Shown: piece by piece, positions 33,831 through 46,400 of the stretch
How positions within the stretch are numbered: position 1 is the first letter of the stretch
Layout: every line of letters starts with the position of its first letter
Assembly (NCBI RefSeq): GCF_947172395.1
Contig: NC_069091.1
Span: 4,216,001-4,280,000, forward strand
Direction of reading: 5' to 3'
Origin: Bicyclus anynana
Taxonomy: Eukaryota; Arthropoda; Insecta; Lepidoptera; Nymphalidae
DNA length: 64,000 nucleotides
Program-made: the position numbers and the translations under genes
The notes under the pieces: model-generated
Databases searched by the model: none
Told to the model about the DNA's origin: nothing
Seen by the model: the letters and a program-made list of their open reading frames with translations, nothing else

Positions 33831-34270
33831 ATAGTAGAAGTGCAATACAAAATACATTACTACAGGGCTATTCTGTAAAGATGTTCTGTAAAACTCGTGC
33901 GATGTGCGAGGATCGAATTCACTTTTATCTTTCTCTTTCAGATTTTTTGGTAGACAGAGAGATAGAGGAGAATTTAATAGATTTTAGAATTTAATAGAAT
34001 AGAACTTGCGAGTTACACAAAGCATCGATACAGAATTGCCCAGCCGAGACAAAATCCGACCAAGTTCGAGTCGGACTCGACCACCGATGGTTCCGTACTT
34101 AAGTTCAATTTAAATGGTTATAGTGATGTTTATGCGATCAGTGAAGAGAAATATAGACAACATTTCATCCAATGGCGTCGGAGTTGTCTCAGTCCCATCT
34201 CATCCTTTAAACGCGATGAAAGAAATAGTGGTACTTCCGGTTGTGCTGTACCATTGGTTGAAATTTGTCT
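33831..34270. other. Unannotated, one repeat scrap
   Basis: 34038-34100 (ATCCGACCAAGTTCGAGTCG, GGTTCCGTACTT) is a scrap of the widespread lepidopteran GGTCAAGTGCGAGTCGG ... GGGTTCCGTA repeat, also at 59380-59430. Confidence 0.5.
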
Positions 34271-34597
34271 ATTTTTTTCATTGTTTTCAAGTTAGCCCTT
34301 GACTACAATCTCACCTGATGGTACAAGTGATGATGCAATCTAAGAGGGAAGCGGGCTAATTTGTTAGGAGAAGGATGAAAATCCACATCCCTTTAGGTTT
34401 CTACACGACATCGCACCGGAACGCTACATCGCTTGGCGGTATTTCGTTGCCGGTAGGGTGGTAATTAGTCACAGCTGAAGCCACCAGCCAGCCAGACCTG
34501 GACCAATTAAAAGAACCTTAATCGGCCCAGCCGGAGATCGAACCCAGGACTTGCGTCTTGTAAATCTACAGCGCATACCACTGCGCCACGGACGCGA
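34271..34597 (-). repeat. SINE family A copy, nearly full length
   Basis: TTTTCAAGTTAGCCCTTGAC to ACTGCGCCACGGACGCG. B-box complement GGAGATCGAACCCAGGAC. Confidence 0.85.
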
Positions 34598-34667
34598 AAT
34601 TTCATAGTTGTAGGTCAACGGAAAGTACCTACCATATGAGTTTTGATTTGAGAACAGAAAATCTTCG

Positions 34668-34965
34668 TCGTTATCAACCCATATACGGCTCACTGCTGAG
34701 CTCGAGTCTACTCTCAGAATGAGAGGGGTTAAGCCAATAGTCCACCACGCTGGCTCAATGCGGATTGACAGACTTTACACACGCAGAGAATTAAGAAATT
34801 CTCTGGTGTGCAGTTTTCCTCACGATGTTTTTCCTTCACCCTTGGAGACACGTGATATTTAATTTCTTAAAATGCATACAACTGAAAAGTTGGGGGTGCA
34901 CCGGACCGGATTCGAACCCACGCCCTCCGGAATCGGAGGCAGAGGTCATATCCACTGGGCTCTTA
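34668..34965 (-). repeat. SINE family B copy, nearly full length
   Basis: CGTTATCAACCCATATACGG to ATATCCACTGGGCTCTTAG. Only a few differences from 16479-16786. Confidence 0.9.
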
Positions 34966-35310
34966 GAAAAACTTATAATCTTATAAAAAGTATCAGTTGC
35001 TACCTCGTAAAACTACTACTATTCTTTATTCAAATGCCTTACCTTTATTCCAAAATCAGTTGAAAGTCAAAGGATTTGTATAAAAGGAACTAAAAGGAGA
35101 CAGATGATGTTCGTATAGGCCGGCGATGTGTCTTCCGAGACACGGCCGGTAATGCACGCAGTATATTTCCTCGAATAGCAAGTATATTGCCATTGCCGGG
35201 TTATAGCGGCATATATTGGCACAGATTTGAGGTATGCGCTATTCGAAATCTAGTTCAATTTGAATTTCAAATAAGTATCAATTTAAAAGGCTTAGTAGGT
35301 ATTAATATAA

Positions 35311-36040
35311 GAGAGCTGTGTAGCCCAGTGGATGTGACCTCTGCCTTTGATTCTTGGTTAGGTTCGAATCTTTACCAGTTAAGTGCATTATAAGAAATTA
35401 TATATCATATTTTATAAATATTTCATTTCTTAAAATGCATTTGAGTGAAGGAAAAACATCGTGAGTATACATGCTGTTATCGCCGCGTTACAACGACGCC
35501 GCCGCTTTGTAATTTACATGTTTTTAATAAATAGTGTAGGAAATAGGAGTCTGAGATGGATATGACGTCGCTCGGTCTCGTGATGGCTTCAGTATGCTCG
35601 TGGCGTTCAAGCCACATCCCTTGTTGTGTAATTCTTTATGGGTTACTTGGGATAGGCGGGGAGAGTGACTTGAGTGGAAAAGGGGAGTGTTTGTTAACTG
35701 TCAAAGGGTTAAAGGTAACTCTACACACAACGTTCACCAGTGCGTGTCTTCACTCAAGGTCATTGTCTGCCATTCTAGTGTCTTATTTTTGTTACAGTTT
35801 GATTTCTTAATTAGGTTTTCCTGACAAATGTTGTGAATCATAACCTTTGTTCGACATTAGTTTTCTTATTTTTTGTAATCACTTCTGAGTCTGCTAAAAC
35901 TGCATACCTGAGAATTTTTAATTATCTACGTGTGTGAAGTCTGCCAATCCGCATTGGGCTAACGTAGTTGAATATTGGCCTAACCTAACATTCTGATACG
36001 AGATGCGCTCAACAATGAGCTGAATATGGGTGTTAATGAT
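35311..36040 (+). repeat. SINE family B copy split by the 400-bp repeat
   Basis: Head and body at 35311-35481 (GAGCTGTGTAGCCCAGTGGA, ACATCGTGAG). The remainder is at 35894-36040 (ACTGCATACCTGAGAATTTT, GTGTGTGAAGTCTGCCAATC). The 400-bp repeat lies between. Confidence 0.8.
35482..35893 (+). repeat. 400-bp repeat inserted in SINE B
   Basis: TGTTATCGCCGCGTTACAAC to CACTTCTGAGTCTGC. Contains GGATAGGCGGGGAGAGTGAC and GTGGAAAAGGGGAGTGTTTG. It is one of the least diverged copies, so among the younger insertions. Confidence 0.8.
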
Positions 36041-36070
36041 AAAAGACTTAATAGCAATACTTATTTATTT

Positions 36071-36400
36071 TTTCTTTTTTTTATTCTTTACAAGTTAGCC
36101 CTTGACTACAATCTCACCTGATGGTAAGTGATGATGCAGTCTAAGGTGGAAGCGGGCTAACTTGTTAGGAGGAGGATGAAAATCCACACCCCTTTCGGTT
36201 TCTACACGGCATCGTACCGGAACGCTAAATCGCTTGGCGGTACGTCTTTGCCGGTAGGGTGGTAACTAGCCACGGCCGAAACCTCCCACCAGCCAGACCT
36301 GGACAAATTAAGAAAATCTCAATCTGCCCAGCCGGGGATCGAACCCAGGACCTCCGTTTTGTAAATCCACCGCGCATACCACTGCGCCACGGAGGTCGTC
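36071..36400 (-). repeat. SINE family A copy, full length
   Basis: TTCTTTACAAGTTAGCCCTT to TGCGCCACGGAGGTCGTC, close to a family consensus, so a recent copy. It is followed at 36459-36507 by a scrap CATCAGCCTGTATCCGTCCA of another LINE end. Confidence 0.9.
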
Positions 36401-36507
36401 ACAAGGTTGAAAGGCCTGACTCAGTCATGAGTTCTAGCTTCGCTCGATATACTATTATCGTAATCATCATCAGCCTGTATCCGTCCACTGCTGGCCTTTC
36501 CGAGAGC

Positions 36508-37179
36508 GCAAAATAGTAAGATTTTAAAATTAACGCAAATTACATACAATTATTTTCAAATAGTACAAATTGCTTGATCGTAGTGCAATCTAATGTTTTA
36601 TAGGAATTGAGACAGCGATTATTATGATTGCGCGAGTAGCGTTTATGCGACATAAATAATTACAGCATAACCCTTCTGAAATTCATAGCTGTCATGACCG
36701 TCTAATTTGAATTCAGAATAAAAAGTCACGTACAAAAGTGGTTCAACAACAAAAAATATTATATTAAATCTACCTATAAAAATGGAATATGTAAATAAAA
36801 AACGGACGTGGTATAAAATCAATACCGCCCCAGTCATCAAACAAAAAGCCTATAAAAATAAAATTTAATGCCTCAATTTGTTCTAAATTGATACTGACCA
36901 AAGGCTACTCGGGACAGAATGGATCGTAAACATTTTACTCTTTTGTATAAATAAACACTTATTTTGATGTATTTCAATAAAACGCTGGATACTGTACGCA
37001 CTTCGCTCAAATTTCAATTCCAAACACTTTAGTGCCGCTCTCCTTAATTAAAGATGTAAAAGCTCAACTTAATGGCATTTTTATGTAATTGTAATGGGGG
37101 AATTTGTGAATTGTAGCTTCGTTTAGGCACCGCTTCTTACAGTTTTAAAGTAAACAACTAGGTTGTTACTTTGTAATCA
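36508..37179. other. Unannotated AT-rich stretch
   Basis: No gene or recognised repeat. Confidence 0.4.
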
Positions 37180-37325
37180 CACTAATATTATAAAGGCGAA
37201 AGTTGGAATGGAAATATATTTTAATCTGGAATAATTCATAGGCTACTTTTCATCCCGGAGAAATCCATGGTTCCCGCGGGATTTGTGAAAAACTAAATTC
37301 TAAGTCGCGGGCGTCCACTAGTCAT
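37180..37325. repeat. CTAATATTATAAA-class repeat, internally shortened
   Basis: ACACTAATATTATAAAGGCG, TTCATCCCGGAGAAATCCAT, CGGGCGTCCACTAGT. About 60 bp of the usual middle is missing. Confidence 0.7.
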
Positions 37326-37509
37326 TTATAACTCTAATTTATGGTATATTTTAAGGTGCTGAGTAGATAAGGATCAATTTAAACGTTAGGTTTCCATTTT
37401 TGCATAATTTTATTTATTTACTTTTTTGACAAAGTAATAAACAAAGCTTTGCTGTTAACTAGAATCTAGAATATAACTTCTTATACTACAAAATCTTGAA
37501 TTTTTACTG

Positions 37510-37725
37510 GTATTACTGGTCGCACAGCCAACACGGCTCCCAGCTGCAACCCGCTTAATGTCTTCGGTCCACCTAGTGGGGGGTTGAACAAACACTGCGT
37601 TTTCCGATGCGGGGTCGCCACTCCAGCACCTTTGCGACCCCAACGTCCATTCTTCGAACTATGTGGTCTGCCCATTGCTAATTCAACTTTGCGACTCGCT
37701 GAGCTATGTCAGTGACTTGGGTTAT
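37510..37725 (-). pseudogene. LINE 3' end fragment (RTE-type tail)
   Basis: CCCGCTTAATGTCTTCGGTC, GATGCGGGGTCGCCACTCCA, GCTGAGCTATGTCAGTGACT. Related to 20812-21093, with a short deletion after CAACGTCCAT. Confidence 0.75.
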
Positions 37726-38221
37726 TCTACGTATCTCTTCATTTCTAATTGGATCTCATCTCTCATCTCATTGTATCTTTCTATCTTTAACCACAACTAT
37801 AAAATACGAGTTTTTCCTTTACCACCCTTGAAACAATGCAATTTTTATAATAATGCATTCCTTGCTATACAACAATGTTTGCGCAATATAAATAAAAAAT
37901 GGCACAATCGTTGATGATCCATTTCCTTGAATTATAATTATATTAATAGCATACCTAATTATTTTCTCATCTTTTTATAATTATCTTGGGAACATTCAAT
38001 AATACTTACCTACTAATGGCGCCTGCACATTAAAGCGATGAAGTTTTTTTAAGATCAACTATCTCCATCTATAGGTACAAATACTTTATAGAGATAAAAG
38101 TTTGTGAATTTGTAAGGTCGTAGGAGTATTATCCTCTGTACTGATTTTGAAAATACTTTTGCCAGTAGGAAGCCACGTTATTTGTGAATGTCTTTAGCAT
38201 ATTATATCCCCTGATTCCCAC
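37726..38221. other. Unannotated AT-rich stretch
   Basis: No gene or recognised repeat. Confidence 0.4.
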
Positions 38222-38550
38222 TTTCTTTTTTATTCTTTTCAAGTTAGCCCTTGACTACAATCTCACCTGATGGTAAGTGATGATGCAGTCTAATGTGGAA
38301 GCGGGCTAACTTGTTAGGAGGAGGATGAAAATCGACACCCCTTTTCGGTTTCTACACGACATCGTACCGGAACGCTTAATCGCTTGGCGGTACGTCTTTG
38401 CCGGTAGGGTGGTAACTAGCCACGGCTGAAGCCTTCCACCAGCTAGACCTGGACCAATTAAGAAAGTCTTAATCTGCCCAGCCTGGGATCGAACCCAGGA
38501 ACTCCGTCTTGTTAATCCACCGTGCATACCACTGCGCCACGGAGGCCGTC
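38222..38550 (-). repeat. SINE family A copy, full length
   Basis: TTATTCTTTTCAAGTTAGCC to ACTGCGCCACGGAGGCCGTC, close to consensus. Confidence 0.9.
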
Positions 38551-38649
38551 ATAAAGTTACGTGGTGTCTAATATAATATCTTAAATGTTATAAATTAATA
38601 AAAATGAATGATGAATGATAAACCCACGACTGATGCACCTTACGATTTC

Positions 38650-38724
38650 TTCGTCACCCGCGCAGTCTTTCCGCCCGTCGCCCGCATATCATAGGATTGT
38701 CATCCACGAACTTCGAAGCTATAG
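38650..38724. repeat. GC-rich MITE fragment
   Basis: TCGTCACCCGCGCAGTCTTT, GTCGCCCGCATATCAT, AACTTCGAAGCTATA: the right end of the 10557-10713 family. Confidence 0.6.
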
Positions 38725-38970
38725 TTCAATATACTTAGTATGAAATATAAGCTCCAATTACATATAACAAAACGTCGCGACATTTTTCGTGAATTTAATT
38801 TCATTTTAAATAATTTGCGACAGTGTAAATGGTGATTAATTATAGACTGTAGATATGGTATTAACTATTAAACAATTTATGTAATAACAGCGCCATCTAG
38901 AAATACTCTTAGAACAATAAGAAATACGTAATAAGTTTTTTGTGACAATGTAGCTAATAGCCTAGTAGCC

Positions 38971-39067
38971 TTCATCGTTTGAGACACGTGATATTTAATT
39001 CCTTAAAATGCGCACAACTGAAACGTAGCTGCATGCCCCGGATTCGAACCTACGCCCTCCGAATCAA
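38971..39067 (-). repeat. SINE family B head fragment
   Basis: GAGACACGTGATATTTAATT, CCCGGATTCGAACCTACGCC. It joins a CTAATATTATAAA-class repeat (39073-39260) directly. Confidence 0.7.
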
Positions 39068-39072
39068 AGTTT

Positions 39073-39260
39073 ATCTATACTAATATTATAAAGAAGAAAA
39101 CTTTGTTTGTATGTTTGTTTGTTTGTAATGAATAGGCTCAAAAACTACTGGACCGATTTTAAAAATTCTTTCACCATTCGAAAGCTACATTATCCACAAG
39201 TAACATAGGCTAAATGTTATTTTGGAAAAACATAGGGTTCCGTAAGATATTTGGGTTTTT
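39073..39260. repeat. CTAATATTATAAA-class repeat
   Basis: TATACTAATATTATAAAGAA, GGCTCAAAAACTACTGGACC, AAAATTCTTTCACCATTCGA. Confidence 0.65.
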
Positions 39261-39754
39261 CGGACACAAGGTGTAAATAATCAACCAGAAAAGTTACTGA
39301 TTTTGCGTACGCTGCGTAAACTATAAAATATAGAACCATAAAACGGTATAATGTACCTATATTCTATGCGACGCTTCTCCAGCAGTGGTTAGGAGTCGGT
39401 ACCTAATTATTTTTTTATTTGATCACGCTATAATAATAAAATAGTTCGAATAAGCATCTTTTTAACGCAACAAAAAATAACATTTAATAGAAAACTGTTG
39501 CAAAAATATGTGTTTCATATTTTCTAGGTTCCAATAGAATTTCATTTTTGCATATATTTTCAATAACGAAACTCGTATTTCAAAAATGTTATCTGTTACA
39601 AAATGCGTATAAATTCCGTGGCTATAAAATAGTACGATGCATTCTTTGTTATTTTATGGAAATGTTTAAGCGTCTACAAACAACAGTATTATTTCTTAAC
39701 TGCCGTACAATTTATTCTACATAAATGTAACCTGCCTTCAGTCACAGTATTATA
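39261..39754. other. Unannotated AT-rich stretch
   Basis: No gene or recognised repeat. Confidence 0.4.
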
Positions 39755-39930
39755 CTCGTAGCTTGGCAAATTCGTTCGAAACACTCCCAATGGATCGCGC
39801 GGGCCGGGAGGAGGTAGCGATGCCCCGCGCGCACGACTTTGTACCCGCGCAGTCCTTCTCCCAGCACCGCGCGCATGACCTCATACCCGCGTCGTTTCCC
39901 TCCCGTCGCCCGCATATCATGCTATACAGT
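39755..39930. repeat. GC-rich MITE, right end incomplete
   Basis: TCGTAGCTTGGCAAATTCGT, CAATGGATCGCGCGGGCCGG, GTCGCCCGCATATCATGC. Carries an extra internal CGCGCGCATGACCTCATACC segment compared with 10557-10713. Confidence 0.65.
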
Positions 39931-40301
39931 GGCGTGCACTAGAGTAGGCACTATACACACAGATTATACTAAATAAAAATTCCTTCTCCAATAAAGATCC
40001 TTAATTAAGGAAGCATTCGGTTCTTGGCGACCGCGACCTATGATCACGACCGGGTCGTACTGCTGCATAGTATGAATTTATATGGAGCACTAAACAACAC
40101 CCTGTCGCGCGAAGCAGTCTCACGATTTTTCGCCTTTATTCCTCAGGGTAGGCAGTGTATTTTGCACCTATTAAGTTAACGTCACTTTTTTGTCAATGAC
40201 AAGTTAGTCCTTCATGATGATGAACTAGCTTATTGGTGCCAGCCACTTTCTGGAGTGGGTCATTAAACATTGATTTACGATGATTATTACCTTGTTCACA
40301 G
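39931..40301. other. Sequence upstream of the first ABCG exon seen
   Basis: Intronic or intergenic. It ends in the acceptor TTGTTCACAG. No upstream ABCG exon was recognised here. Confidence 0.4.
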
Positions 40302-40419
40302 GAGAGCGCCGCATACTTCACAGCGTATCGGGCGAGTTCCGATCTGGAGAACTGACCTGCATCCTGGGGCCTTCCGGCGCTGGCAAATCAACTCTGTTAG
40401 ACATATTGGCTGGATACAC
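40302..40419 (+). CDS. ABCG exon with Walker A
   Basis: Acceptor TTCACAG precedes it and donor GTATGT follows. Its first two bases complete a codon, then it encodes ERRILHSVSGEFRSGELTCI and LGPSGAGKSTLLDILAGYT. It ends with the first two bases of the Thr codon (AC). Confidence 0.85.
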
Positions 40420-43400
40420 GTATGTATTGTCATCAAAATTATTTACAAAGAACAATAAACCGTCTTCAACCGTCGTCGCTCGATCTCGTATTGGCGCTAG
40501 GTGGCGCGACTTGCTTCTGTAAAGAGTAGGGAGTTTGAGAGGGGTCGCTATCAGGCGAGAACGAGTGGCGATATAAGGGACTCGTGGCGTTCGAGCCGTC
40601 CACATTTCTTGTTGTGTAATTCTTTATAGGTTACTAGAGAAAGGCGGGGAGAATAGCTTGGGCAGTGAATGGAGAATGTTGGCATGTTGGAAGGGATTCC
40701 TTAAACCTGCATACGGAGTCACAACCTCTAGGACTGCTCAAGATATTCTCTTCCATACTAGGGTTTGTTATGGTTACCGTTTGATTTGTTAATTAATTAA
40801 TTAAGTTGTCCTGACAAATATTGTGAAACCTTTGTTCGACATTGGTTTTCTTATTTATGTAAACCACTTCTGAGTCTACTAAAAATGTAGTACATATTAT
40901 AATAATTTTGTGATGTTCATTTAGAATCTGATATTTCTGTACTAGCTATGGAAGAGCGGAGCCTTCTAATACAGAAGTAGTTTTACTACTCCTAAAAGAA
41001 GGTTCCAAACTCGCACTAATTTATGTAAATTTAGAAAGTGAAATAAACGATTTTTATTTTTAAAAGGCTCACTCGCCATGAGGCAATAACAAACTCTAAA
41101 CTTTGCGAAAGGTTACCAAATGTCAATTGGGGTTCTACAAAATATATTTCGGGGAGTGCGCTCAGGAAGTGTTCGATCTTATGCCACCTTCGCCTTTCTA
41201 CCACAGGACTCCTAGGTATCGCAGACATCTGCACGCGTCCTCGATATTCATAGGACGCGTACTAAGCGGTTACGTGTAGTTCCTTTTTCCTTATACGCAG
41301 TGCAGTGTACGCAAGATGTGGAATGCTCTTCCAGCTTCCGTTTTCCCCACCATCTACAATATGGGTATCTTCACGTCAAGCGTGTCAATAGGCTACATCA
41401 TCGATTACCATCAGATGTGACTGTAGCTAAGCGCTCGCTTGTACAAAAAAAAAATACTTATTAAACTTGTTCTTTATTAAATTGAATTAAGTGATGATGA
41501 TAGATATTATTTTTTGCAGTAAGTTCTACTAAACTAAATTTCCCATCTTTCCGCGTGAACCGTTGCCTCTATGACATTTTAAGCCTCAGATGCAACACCC
41601 AATTAAGCTGTAGCTGCCATAAGCTTGGGATTTAAATTTATTATGCATTTTTCTTGAAACTAAACTAATAAACCAAGTTTTTCTACAGCCACGTAGCATT
41701 GTTGTGTCTCGATATGAAGGCACTCGTAAGTCGTTATTATTATTATTAGCCTATTTTATCAGCGCACTACAGCCTACAGGGCCAGGCATATTATATCTCA
41801 TAGGAGATATAATATGGAATTTAGACTTACCACGCTGCTCCAATTTGGGTTGGAGGGCTTAGGACTGTTTTTTTTACCACCATTGCAATACATCTTAATA
41901 TTATAAAGAGGTAAAGTTTGTGATTTTGTAGGGGGTAATCTCTGAATCTACTAAACTGATTCTGAAAGCTAATTTACCAATAGAAATCCATATTGTTTGT
42001 AAGTGTCACAGAATGTACTTTATCTCCATACTAGTGGATTCCCGCGACTTCGTCCGCGTGGAAATCAATGTAAACTTTCAAGCCCTATTTCCCCACTTTA
42101 TAGTTTGAATTTAAAAAAAAATATTTTTTAAAATTCAAACTATATTCATCATCACATTCATCACATTATATTCCGTATTGTTTTTATAATTTACGAACAA
42201 ATTTTTAAAACTGTAACCCTAAAAATGAAGGACTCTCCATACAAACTTTCAACCCCTATTACACCCCCTTTTTATTTTATTTTCACAATATAAAGTATCT
42301 TATAACCTTCTCCGTATTATGTTCTCAAACCGTGCCAAGTTTCATTTGAATTCATTCAGTAGTTTCAGCGTTATGCCCGAATAACAAAAAAACACGGACT
42401 GACAGACACAAAAAATCGAAAAAAAATTTTTAGCTTTTCAATATATCTTCAATGTACAGAATGTACAGAATTTGTATTATAAGTAGAGATTCTAGATATA
42501 GATTCCCACGGGAACGAAACTAACTACGCGGGTGTAACCGCGGAGCGTCGGCTAGTTTATTGATAAGTCTTTTCATCCAATAAACGGCTCAGTGAAGGGA
42601 TAACCATGATTTTCGTATGTTTTCACAGTTCAATCGGCGTGGACGGTCGCATCACGGTAAACGGCCATGCACGAGACATGCGGGTGTTTAAGAAACTCAG
42701 CAGCTATATCATGCAAGATGACTTACTGCAGCCCAGGCTCACCGTCAAAGAGTCCATGATGATAGCAGCTGATCTCAAACTTGGCAAGGAATTGGGCAAG
42801 CCGGAAAAGGAACTCATTGTAAGTACGGAAGAGTTAGTAACATTCGCTTAGATTTTAGCGTTGCCTGTTATGTGGTAGCATAGTTATCATTGCCTGACAA
42901 TAAGGAGAGCTCTTAACGTTATCATACCTGACACAATAGTTCTTCATCGTTATCACTTCCTGATAATAAAGATAGTACATCGTCGTTATCATTTCCTGAT
43001 AATAAGTATACTTCTTCATCGTCATCTTTACCATACAATAAGAATCGTTCGTAAGCTTCGTCATTACTTGATAATAAAGAGAGTTCTTCATCGTCCTCAT
43101 AACTTAATAATAGGAATAGATTTTCATTGTCATCATTACCTCTTGATAAGGATATTTCTTTATCGTCATCATAACCTGATAAAAATGATAGTTCGTCGTC
43201 ATTATCGTTAAATAATAAAAACAGTTCTTCATCCACATCATTACCTGATAATAAGAATAGTTTGCCGTTCGTTAAGATTACGATCTTTTCTTGACGGATT
43301 CACTCCTAGAAACATCTTTAAGTGATTTAATTTACTGATAGAAGCTTATACGCTTTTACCGAAAGCAGCTTCTTAACAATAATGATCAAATTATTTTAGG

Positions 43401-46400
43401 ATGGCGGCATACTTGGAGCAGCTCAACTCTTGCATTTTTCTTTAAATCTTACTTTTTAAATATTTAAATTTTATTGTTCTGACAAAAAATCTTTTAATTG
43501 TAGTTGACAATACATTATCACATAGTGCATAGTGCATGCCGAATTTATGTTGCCAAAAAATATTTTATAACGATCTTTGCACAAATGTTTTTATTTGTAT
43601 TACATGTTTAGAGAAAACACCACCATAACACCTACTCATAAACTAATGGCAAATGTGCAGTTTATCGAATGGTTAAGAGCAAAAAGTAAGCTAAAATATA
43701 ATACAGTGCATTAATAACTCTATGTCATTTGATATTCAACAATTCAAACAATCATTACAGATACGTTTGATCAAGTACCCATATATTACACTGTTCTCCA
43801 GACAGAAGTATGGCCAAACTGCCATAAATCACAGAACGTCGATGAGAATCTAAGCTGTAATACATAAATAATACATTTCTGTAAACTCAGATGATATATG
43901 AGACACACTGTGCAGAAATAACTATATTCTTCCGTGAAATTCATAATAATCAATTTTCCCCAAAAGACCGTATTGACTTTTTTTCACAAGTTTGTATCAA
44001 ACCTATTTTTTGTATTAAGACAATAAAGATAAGATAGTGATTTGATTATTGTTTAATAATGTATTTCACAATTACTGGTCAACAGATAAAAAGTACTTAA
44101 TTACGTTTGTATTTGAAAAAGTCAATTACAATTAATTTAGATCTTATGTAAGCTTCTGATATAATATTTATCTTCAATTTAGCCCTTACCTACCTACTGA
44201 AATTTAATAACGGAGCGGATATGACTTCGTCAATAATCTCCAGTGAGGCTTCCGGTATCCATTCACAAACAATCTTCAAAATCAAAAGTTATTCCAAATT
44301 GCTCCGGAAATCTTCTTGAGGCATATCTATTGTTCTACATCAAAATTTTTAATTAATATACATGATGTTAATTTACTTGAAATATAGGTAATTGCAAATA
44401 AATCAACGATTTATTAGATGTTAAAAAATAAATTAAATTCATTGGCTCACGATTTTTAGATAAATTTGTGAAGGTGCTAAATTGAGAACCTCCGTAATGT
44501 TGGAATGAAGATTAGATAGTTTTGTCTTAGCCTTTAAATACTAACGTTTTCAATAGAAGTGATTTAAAAAAATGACAATAAATGTTTCGTTGTACATAAA
44601 AAAACTATATTTAACATTTTGCCGGATCTTATGAAAAAATAACGTTTGTTTTTACATGTTTTCAGGTGGAAGAAATTCTGCAAACTCTGGGCTTGTGGGA
44701 CCATGTCAACACCATGTCACAAAACCTATCTGGAGGTCAATCTAAACGTCTCTCTGTGGCGTTGGAACTGGTCAACAACCCGCCTATCATATTTCTTGAT
44801 GAACCTACCACGTAAGTCTATCTTTATTATTCTTGTAAAACACTGGTTCTTATTTGTAAATGGTCCTTTAAATGAAAGGTTTTAAAAATTAATTAAAATT
44901 CACAGGACTCTTTACTTTAATGGTAGTACCACAGGGTACAATTTTTGGTCTGTTACTCCTTTTATTACATAATAATGACTTATAATTATGTAACTTAAAT
45001 TATATTTGTTTTTTTAATGTTCGAACGATTTTGATATTTAACGTATAGCATTTTAATTATTTCATTACCCATTATGTATATTGTATATAATGCAGTATAC
45101 CTATATGTATTCAAGCATGAAAGAATACAGGCTCGCTGGATTTGAAACCAAAACTACTCTTCTACTACAAAAGAAATCTCTTTTACTCACATACGCTATC
45201 ACTAATATCGTCTAACTGTATTAAAATAGAAGAAGAAACGAAATTGTGGCGAGAATGATATTCAACATGGCTGTATCTATATAATCATGTACCTATGTTT
45301 GAGTATCAATGTAGGTATCTGTATAGTATATAATAATGATCAAAAACCAGTGAATGGCTAAAACAAGAACATCCAAATGTGGCAAATGCTGCCGTTGGCG
45401 AATTCCAATCAATCCTTGTGGAGCACAATATAAAGCTGCTACTGTTACTAGGCCAAATCTACAATCTACACAATACAAAGTAACTGTACCCAGTTAATCA
45501 CACCAAAAGTAACGTTTTATTGCTCATAAACCCGACTCGTGTTTGGAAAATTGAAACATGCGCAGAGAAAAGGTTCCATTGCTAGAATACGAAGCAATTC
45601 ATTAGATTAAGTACTTTTAGCCATTTTAGATACGTGGGTCGATCGGAAAACCTTTATGGGTATAACATTCGCTCACGCGTCTAATCGGGTTGCCTTCGCT
45701 TAATTTGGGTTGCATACCTTTTAGCTATTTTACAACGTTGCGACGAAATTGGATATAAGTAAAATAATGCAGAAAAACCATTAATCACAGTAAAAACTCC
45801 AGCACTTGTTTTGATTTTTAAGGGACTGCATAATTAGTATTGCTAAATAGGGATCCCTAGAGCATTTTGTACACCTGATCACTAACAAGCAAATTTTTCG
45901 TAAGTAGCTTCATCTCGATGTGACGATCAACTTTTTTATTCTGATTATTGATTCTGGTAGCTAATTGAGTTACTAACCAGCTGTTTTTTTACTGCTGCTG
46001 AATTAATAGTTATACAATTTAACAGCCGTATTGTCGTACTAAATGCGTGGTACATTATTTCGTTCTGACGATCTGAAATTTTCTTTTCCTGATAACTCAG
46101 CAATCAGAATCAAGAATTTTCTTAAATAAAAAAGTTGATCGTTTCATCGAGATGAAGCTACTCACAAAAATTTGCTTGTTAGTAATCAGGTGTGCAAAAT
46201 GTTCTAGGGATCCCTGACTATAAACGTCGATCTGTTATAGCAATGACATACATTGTACCTACTTTAGAAACACCGCGATTAATCATAATTAACAACCCAT
46301 ATTGGGCTCCACGAGTGTCTGCTCTCAAAATGAGAAGGTGAAGCTAACAGTCCATATTGCTGATTGGTACTTGATTGAACTTCACATACGTAGAAAATTA

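Noticed and set aside
42855..43100. Second minus-strand open frame across the minisatellite
   Set aside because: Another frame of the same 36-bp array; it lacks the clear 12-residue regularity of the 43236-42922 frame.
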